This document shows, one piece after another, positions 57,751 to 64,000 of a DNA stretch of 64,000 nt. The DNA comes from Apium graveolens (lineage: Eukaryota; Streptophyta; Magnoliopsida; Apiales; Apiaceae): NCBI RefSeq assembly GCF_009905375.1, contig NC_133650.1, forward strand, positions 69,537,073-69,601,072, written 5' to 3'. The notes beneath the pieces were generated by a model. The model was given only the letters and a program-made list of their open reading frames with translations. It had not been told where the DNA came from and ran no database searches. A program made the position numbers and the translations under genes. Numbering within the stretch: the stretch's first letter is position 1; every line of letters begins with the position of its first letter.

Positions 57751-59022
57751 CGTGAACACCCCTAGAAACAACTGTCGAAAATTCTATTAAGAGGCAACAA
57801 ATTCTGAACCTTACCTACAGCAGGATCTAGACCGCACCGAGGTAGTTGTTGTGCCGGAGGTGGAGGAGATTCAGAGCACCGATTAAGGGAACAGCCCCCC
57901 GAAGCGGGATTTTGATAATGGAAAGCTTCAGGATACCGGAGATGGGGAGCAGTGGGAAGTTGATAAAGAGATTTAGCCGGGCGTAAAGTCTATGGTTGAG
58001 GGCTATCAAGAGCCTATTAAGAATATGACCGAGCCCAAAGGTGATCTGGGATGGTCGATTCTTGATATGCAGACATACAAGGGTTGGTTGATGCTGGGCT
58101 CTCCCTATCCTTACGATACCCTGAAGGCTTTTCAGATACCGGACGATGCTGAGTACTATGGATCTCTGGGTATAAAGGAGCTTGACCAGAATATTCGGGT
58201 CAAAATGGGAGAGGTATGTTCTTGTTTTATTAGTTTGGTTGTTGTGGCTTCCTGGTACGCGTTTTTTTACTGATCGTTTCTCTTTTGTTTTTCAACAAGG
58301 GGTTGTGGTAATGGCCACCTTAATTGGGCTAGCCACGCATGGCAAGGAGGTTCAGGCAGAGCAGAGAAAGAGAGAGAAGGCTGAGTTTGATGGTACAGTG
58401 GCCACCTCCCAACTTAAGTTGGCCCAAGACTCGACCAAACTCTGGTAGGGAAAGGCTAAGGGGTTTAGTGTGGACGTTGAGAGAAGGGACTTAGATATTG
58501 TCAATCTTCTGGGTGTTGTTAGTGAACTAATGAAAGAGAAAGGAGAAATGAGAGGCGGATCTGTCCGAGTTGGAGCGTTTGAGGAATGAGAATGAAGAAC
58601 TAAAAGCTAGAAAGCCGGTTGAGGGCTACGTGGAGAGTGCGAAGAGGTTCTTGAAGGCCAAGTATTATGCTCATCCGGTGACCCAGAAGGCGGCTCGTTT
58701 ATACGAGAAGGGTTTTAATGACTTTGGGACCTTCCTGGGTGTGAGTAATGTATATGATCCGCAGGTTCATACTTATGAGGCGTATGTACACGCCGAGCTG
58801 GAGAAAGGGGAGAATGCCGAAGGTGGTCCTGAGGTTGAGGAAGAGACCGGTCCTGGTGCCCCAGCTGAGGACGAGATTCTGCTCTCGAAGCTTGGGATTG
58901 ATGTTGTGGAGGAGGCCGAAGGTGACGCTCAGCCTGTCTTCGTTATGTTCAGTTTACGTAGATTTATTTTAGGATTTATCTTATTATGTTTAGTAGCTGG
59001 TTTGGATTTCCCTGCTTTTTAG

Positions 59023-59248
59023 TTGAATACTTATTTTGTTAAACTTCTAAAATTATAATATTGACGTCCTTGATGGACCTTTTAAGACCGGTTGAATGTT
59101 GTTTTCTTATTTGTTCATTTATGTTTTTACTTTGAGAATTCATAATAAATAAAATTATATTTTCTTATAAATAAATGTGACCTTAGATATTATAAAATAG
59201 TAGGTCATGGCCGAATTTGACTACATAATTTAGAGGCATGAAATTTAA
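59023..59248. other. Gap between F antisense ORF and pol end
   Basis: AT-rich, separates the convergent ends of the antisense ORF (plus) and pol (minus). No feature seen. Confidence 0.5.
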
Positions 59249-60379
59249 ACATAGAATCTTCGCAGCCGGATCCCGTTCCAGACATTATGGAGTTCATTTC
59301 CTTCCATGTATGTGATACCGATCCAGGGTGGATAACCTTCACAATCTTGTATGGCCCTTCCTAGTTAGACGATAGTTTACCTTGGTGAATCGGGTCAGAG
59401 ACTTCAGTTGCCTGAAGGATGAGATCACCCCCGGTGTACTGGCGGGGCTTGATTCTTTTTCCAAAGTAAGCCATAGTTTTTTGTCTATGGTCGGCCATCC
59501 GAATAACTGTTTCATCTCGTCTTTCATCTAGTAGGTCGAGGTTGGTCCTCAGTCCCTACTCGTTGGTCAGTTTGTTGAAGTTGATGAACCTGAAGGTGGG
59601 CTCGCCGATTTTGACCAAATTGACGGCCTTAGTTCCATAACAGAGTTTAAAGGTGGTTTCCCCTGTTGTTTTTTGGGGAGTGGTTCAATAAGACCATATG
59701 ACCCTAGGGAGTTTTTCCACCCACTTGCCTTTGGCTTCGGTGAGGCGCTTTTATATTCCCCATTGAAGGCTCTTATTGGTGACTTCGACTTGTCTGTTCA
59801 ACTGGGGGTGTGCCACCGCTGACCGACAATGTGTTATATTGAAGTTTTGAAGGAATTATGTGAATAGGCTGCTTGTGAACTGGTTTCCATTGTCTGAGAT
59901 CAGTGTGATTAGAATTCCAAATCTTAATATGAAATTTTCATAGAAGAATCTTCGGCAGTCTTTGTCGGTGATATGTGGCAGTGGTTTGGCTCGACCCAAT
60001 TAGTCATATACTCGATGGCCACAATGATGTATTTAAGGCGTCTGGGTGCGAGGGGGAATGGGCCCATCGCCCATGATGCCTATTCCCTAGGTGGTGAATG
60101 ACACTGGTGAGAGAATGGAAGCCGGCGGCACAGGGGCTTGTTTAAGGATGTTGCTGTAGAATTGGCATTGATTGAATCTTTGAAGAGTGTTGGCCAATAG
60201 TACCCCATACGCAGCAGCTTGTGGGCTAGGGATTTTCCTCCCATGTGGTCCCCACACATGCCTTCGTGGACTTCGACCATGGCATACACAGCTTCTTCAT
60301 GCCCTATACATTTCAGCAGTGGGTCGTGGAATCCTTTTTGGTAGAGTGTGTTATGCAAGACATGCTTGTGCCTTAACAA
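59249..60379 (-). pseudogene. Element F integrase, with few stops
   Basis: Minus strand. Zinc-binding part open 60379-60080 (LLKCIGHEEAVYAMVEVHEG, GDHMGGKSLAHKLLRMGYYW). The catalytic core follows in shifted frames with FILRFGILITLISDNGNQF (second Asp) and VAHPQLNRQVEVTNKSLQ (Glu). Then come WSYxTTPQKTTGETTFKL and VSDPIHQGKLSSN near 59390, and the tail VWNGIRLRRFY with its stop at about 59249. It aligns with A's integrase but retains the zinc finger that A lost. Element H cuts it at its N-terminal side. Confidence 0.82.
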
Positions 60380-61689
60380 GACTAAGTCAAATTGATAACT
60401 TTAAGTAAGTTGCATTGTAATCTTAATTTGTATTTTGTACATGTAACATTTAAAATCTATAAAAATATCAAAAGAGCAAACTGGAGTATTTTTCTGTAAA
60501 CAGTGTCAAGCTTAAGAATTCTATCTGGAAGAAGATCAAGAAGATCATGCCTCAGAAGAATTATGAAGAAGCTTGAAGTTGAATAAATCTGTTTTGAGGA
60601 AAATATTTTAAGACAAGATCTCTACAAGTCACAAATTTAGTGTTATAGAGAAGTCACTCGAGAACTCAGAATGACTTATAGAGAACTCAGAGATATCGAC
60701 AAGCTAAATTGAAGACATGAAGATTGGAGATATCGACAAGTCATTTCTTCACTAGAGAACTCAGAGTTATCGACAAGTAAACATTCATTAGAGAACTCTG
60801 AGTTATCGATAAGTCAAATTCCACTAGAGAACTCAGATATTTAAAAGTCAAAATTCACAAGAGAACTCTGAGTTATCGACAAGTTAAAGTTGACAAGAGA
60901 ACTCATAAATATCGATAAGTCAAGTCAAGATATGAAGACTAGAGATCTCGACAAGCCAAATTCTATTATAGAGAACTCAGAGATCTCTACAAGTTAAATT
61001 AATTATGGAGTACTAGAGATCTCGATAAGCCAATATAATTATCGAGATGTCAAGTTCTCTATAGACCAAATTGGAGATCTCGAGGTAAAATCTCAAAGTA
61101 CAAAATTGCGGATCAATTCATTATCCAAGATTAACAATCAACAAACAATCCAACCAGCTGGATTGACAAGTCTACAAAAAGCATCTTGAAGAGTGTGCAA
61201 GATCAATGGTGAAGATTAACTGACAAAGAAAGATCAAAGTTAACACAGTGTGGAAAAGATTTGTTAAGCCAGAAATGGAAGATATACTTTTCCTAAAATG
61301 GAATGATTAGTGACAGTTTACTAAAGTTTAAAAGCATGTCTTATTATACACTGTGCAAACCAGTAGTTAACTGAGATATAAAGTTAATACTGGTCCTTTG
61401 TTAGTTGTAACAATTAGATCAGAAATTATTGTATTCTCTCAAGATAGAAGCTAAGCTCTTTACCAACAAAGAGCCTAGAAATTTTGTAGCAAAACATTCT
61501 TAATTTTAATACAAAATTAAGTGAGTTTTGAAAGATCTGCGTTCTTCATTATTGCATGTTTAATTTGTGCATTAATATAGTTCACTACAAGATTTGATTT
61601 ACTTTGTTCAGAACCAAAATAGTTCAAAAAAAGCATAAAAACAAAACAACACATTCACCTCCCCTCTGTGTGTAATTCATTACCTAACA
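60371..61689 (+). repeat. 5' LTR of element H (~1.3 kb)
   Basis: It ends cattacctaaca directly before the primer site. It contains many short repeats of gagaactcagag followed by a/ttcgacaag. A possible TATA box (gatataaag) lies near 61375. Confidence 0.7.
60650..61085 (+). repeat. Short repeats (AGAGAACTCAGAG ... TCGACAAG) in H LTR
   Basis: About ten to twelve imperfect copies of agagaactc(a/t)gag(a/t)tatcgacaag at 35-60-bp spacing, some with ATCTCGACAAG instead. They lie upstream of the possible TATA box, as the motif cluster of D does in its LTR. Confidence 0.75.
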
Positions 61690-61691
61690 AG

Positions 61692-61703
61692 TGGTATCAG
61701 AGC
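61692..61703 (+). other. Primer binding site of element H
   Basis: TGGTATCAGAGC two bases after the LTR end, initiator tRNA-Met type. Confidence 0.93.
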
Positions 61704-61740
61704 AAAATCTGAAAGTAAACAGATTCAAGATCTTGGAAGA

Positions 61741-63940
61741 ATGAATACACAGAAAATCAGTAGCATTAAAATTCCTACCTTTGACAAAGCTAACTACACT
61801 CTTTGGAAAAAGAAAATATTGTTGTTTATCAAGATGGCCAATCCACTTTATACTCAGATTCTCAAAAATGGACCTTTCATTCCTATGGTTAGAGTTGAGG
61901 AATCTACAGATGGTGATATGGTCATTCCATCTCATTATGCTCCAAAAGACGCTGCTGAGTACTCTGAGCCTGAGAAAGAAAAAGTTTCCATGTATAGTAG
62001 CCTGTAGCTTATTTTGATTGAGTCACTTGACAATGTAATGTACAACAACATTGTCAACTGTGACACTACTAAGTAGATCTGGGAAAAGATTGAAATATTC
62101 TGTGAGGGAATTGACGAAGTTAGATCTAATCAAAGAAGGATACTGATTTCAAAGTATGAGGGTTTCAAGGATAAGCCCAAAGAAAGTAGTACTGATGTGT
62201 TTAAAAGGATTAATAAGCTGATAAATGACTTGCAGCTCAATGACAAATATTATGAAGCTGAAGAAGTGAACTTGAAGTTCTTGCTTACACTCCCTGACCA
62301 TTTGGACCAAAAAATTTCAGCAATCAGAAAAGGGAGAGACTTGAGCAGAATAACAATGAAAGTTCTATATGGAATTCCCAAAACATATGAACTAGAAATG
62401 ATTCAAAGAAAATCATTGAGATCTGGTCAAGGACATGTTGTAGATGGTTCAAGTGCTTTAATTGCCAATGAAAGCCAAACCTCTAATGATGAGCCAAGAT
62501 CTCAAACTCCAGTTGCCTCAACAAGTGAGCAAAGAACAAATGATTCACAGGAACAAGTCATTCTGGAATTGGAAGAAGAAGAGTTCTACACCCTAGATGA
62601 ACTTGATGAGCTTGATCAGTCAATGGAATATCAGGCAAGAAAGTCCTCTAACATTAGAGTAAAGAAGCCAAGATTCTTCAAGGGTAAAGGACAATCATTT
62701 AACAAAGACAACAACTAGAAATGAAAAGGGAAGTACACATCTGATAGCAAGAATGGTTACAAAACTGGATTTGTTGACAGATCAAAGATAAGGTGCTTCA
62801 ACTGTGATGAACTAGGTCATTTTCTACAGAATGTAGGAAACCCAGGAAAGAAAAGAAAGATAAAGCTTATCTTGAACTGGAAGCAAAGTATGAAGTTCTT
62901 CTGAATAAATAGCAAAGCAAAGCTTATATTGCAGAGGGAAAGAGTTGAGATGATTCTGAAAATGATGAAGACAAAGAATTTGGAAATTATTCCCTTATGG
63001 CCTTGGAGCAAGGAGAATCATTCTCATCTAAAACACAAGTACCAACTCTTACCACAATTAATTTAAATGTGAATCAATATAAGGAAACTATAGTGAAGAT
63101 GAGCACATAAATGTTTCACATTCACACAAGTATGGTTGCTGCAAATGAAGAAGTTAGAAGGATGACAAAGATAAATAAAAAACTTGAGAGTGAGAAAAAA
63201 GAAGCTGAACTGTTGTTGGTGGAGCTTGAAGCTGTAAGATAAGAGAATGCATATCTAAAGAACAAGCTCAAATGTGCAAGTGAAATTGAAGCAGTGCTAA
63301 GGGAGAAGCGAGAAAAGAATGAGGTAAAGTTGAAGTCCTTTAGAATTGTATCTGAGTTGGTTGGACAGTACCATGAAAAAAACAAGCCATGTGCAAATAT
63401 TGCAAGAGAAAATGAAAATGTTCTAGCTATGCTGAAAAAGGTTGTATCACCTTTTTCAAGGCATGTGAAGTTAACTTCAGTGAAGAAGAGTTGATTATCA
63501 AGCAAGAAATTGCTGATGAGGATAAAGAGAAGAAAAATGCAGAAGCAACTCAATCTTCCAAAACTGAAGAGAAGCTCATGGATAAACAAAGTTCCAAGAC
63601 ATCTGTCAAACAAACCAAGACTGAAGATGCAAGAAAGAAGAAGAAAAATAGAAATGGGAAAATTGGAATCAACAAAAGCAACATTTTTGCTTATGTTGCA
63701 GATGCTCCAAGAAAGAAATGTGAAAAATGTGGCTCTGTGAATCACCTAACTCACCTTTGTAAAAAGGCAGTTAGCAAGCCAACTGAAGGAGCTTGCAAAT
63801 ACAATGAAGCAGATGCAAAAGACCCCTATTCTTTCTGTGACAAGTTTAATTACATCCCTTGCAACTTAAAAGTGATGAAAAGTTATCACAAACTGAGAGT
63901 AGACCTTAAAGAAACAAAAAAATGGGTCTACATCAGATAG
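61741..63940 (+). pseudogene. Element H gag with two zinc knuckles and coiled coil, broken
   Basis: Copia gag from ATG 61741: SSIKIPTFDKANYTLWKKKI, then two in-frame nonsense codons (62005-62007, 62074-62076). It continues in the same frame, open 62197-62718 (TDVFKRINKLINDLQL, NLKFLLTLPDHLDQKI, YELEMIQRKS). The first knuckle CFNCDELGHF near 62795 is cut by a one-base loss near 62822. A coiled-coil-rich Sirevirus-type region (63120-63420) follows. A second knuckle, CEKCGSVNHLTHLC, lies at about 63720 in the frame open 63491-63940. The extended gag with coiled coil is a Sirevirus trait. Protease and the rest lie outside. Confidence 0.82.
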
Positions 63941-64000
63941 GGAAAATGCACAACAATCAATGAACTCTATTTTATCTGAAACTACTCATTCTACTTCTGC

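Larger units (their letters stand above)
55834..57764. mobile_element. Element G: non-autonomous hAT transposon (1931 bp)
   Basis: Eight-base duplication gaaacaac at 55826-55833 and 57765-57772. Terminal inverted repeats TAGGGCTGTTCACGAACCG (left) and TAGGGGTGTTCACGAACCG (right, opposite strand), one mismatch. 8-bp duplications and TAGGG ends are hAT hallmarks. Both subterminal regions are packed with GAGCTCG/GGCTCG repeats. No transposase ORF. The interior consists of ~176-bp repeats. Confidence 0.92.
54227..59022 (+). pseudogene. Antisense ORF of element F, interrupted by the hAT element G
   Basis: Plus-strand coding opposite to F's pol. First part open 54227-54643, from a possible start MVRSVNLRYLSMAADAAHEY. 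A broken stretch (54660-55460) includes VPVNFFRVGIRLGLHNFFRHL, VFKYGFWQFIPNNMRIITYF and YRGDLAWFPSWNVKIEVPLEPF. This resembles the plant 'putative gypsy-type transposon' family (Transposase_28). After G it resumes in frame (ATETT then VENSIKRQQ). Then come 57992-58273, a coiled coil (58320-58620, ERLRNENEELKA) and an acidic tail to 59022. A GT...AG interval at about 58212-58298 could be an intron, but the flanking phases do not join cleanly. Function unknown. Stops show it is dead here. Confidence 0.65.
52562..64000 (-). mobile_element. Element F: Retand-like Tat retrotransposon with antisense ORF, right part beyond the window
   Basis: Minus-strand element. 3' LTR 52562-53078, purine tract, tandem array, a long ORF in antisense direction (plus strand, 54227-59022), and integrase (59249-60370). 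The antisense ORF between pol and 3' LTR is a known feature of the Retand/Grande branch. Elements G and H are inserted. Gag, protease and RT would lie beyond H, to the right of the window. Confidence 0.75.
60371..64000 (+). mobile_element. Element H: Sirevirus-like copia retrotransposon, 5' part
   Basis: Plus-strand element with 5' LTR (~60371-61689), iMet primer site (61692) and gag to the window end. The rest lies to the right. The left boundary is uncertain by a few bases because no clean TG start is seen (the sequence reads tgccttaacaag) and the target duplication cannot be tested. Confidence 0.82.

Noticed and set aside
63122..63745. 207-codon minus-strand ORF at the right end
   Set aside because: Antisense of H's Lys/Glu-rich coiled-coil gag region, giving a Phe/Ser/Leu-rich shadow translation.

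Overview
This window is plant nuclear DNA, almost certainly from a eudicot. Essentially all of it consists of nested LTR retrotransposons plus two DNA transposons. I see no host protein gene, rRNA gene or tRNA gene. Plant origin follows from Tat-type Ty3/gypsy elements with a second RNase H, chromodomain Ty3/gypsy elements with 4-kb LTRs, Sirevirus-type copia elements, tRNA-iMet primer sites, a Stowaway MITE and a hAT element. The exact species cannot be read from the sequence.

Layout, with letters used in all entries. A (1-51602, minus strand, left end outside the window) is an old Tat-lineage Ty3/gypsy element. Its gag-pol has been split twice. B (845-22563, plus strand) is a chromodomain, Tekay-like element with ~4.1-kb LTRs that landed in the last codons of A's pol (duplicated target gttcc). 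B itself carries C (6481-14514, minus strand), a defective Angela-like copia element (duplicated target gggag). D (23347-46319, minus strand) is a Sirevirus-like copia element that landed between A's second RNase H and its integrase. D carries E (30085-44051, plus strand), a second member of B's family (duplicated target ttgtc). A's 5' LTR is 51079-51602. About 960 bp of non-LTR DNA with a Stowaway MITE (I, 52247-52522) follows.

F (52562 to beyond the right edge, minus strand) is a second Tat/Retand-like element. It has a ~517-bp 3' LTR, a tandem array in its 3' UTR, a long antisense ORF and an integrase. The antisense ORF is interrupted by G (55834-57764), a non-autonomous hAT element with duplicated target gaaacaac. 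F's integrase is interrupted by H (from about 60371, plus strand), another Sirevirus-like copia whose 5' LTR and gag are in the window.

What stands out: (1) B and E share the same rearranged and dead interior, with a pol fragment lying between the start and the core of gag, yet E's two LTRs are nearly identical, so this looks like a non-autonomous family copied in trans. (2) A small ORF is kept open in all four B/E LTRs. (3) D has lost protease and integrase but keeps a 671-codon downstream ORF, and is peppered with a 10-bp motif, ATCCGTCGGG. (4) Two unrelated ~70-bp tandem arrays lie at equivalent 3'-UTR positions in A and F. (5) C's leader carries four TGACGTCA palindromes beside a CGCG-box-rich stretch. 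(6) The four clean insertion sites inside coding DNA rejoin in frame when the inserts and one target copy are removed.
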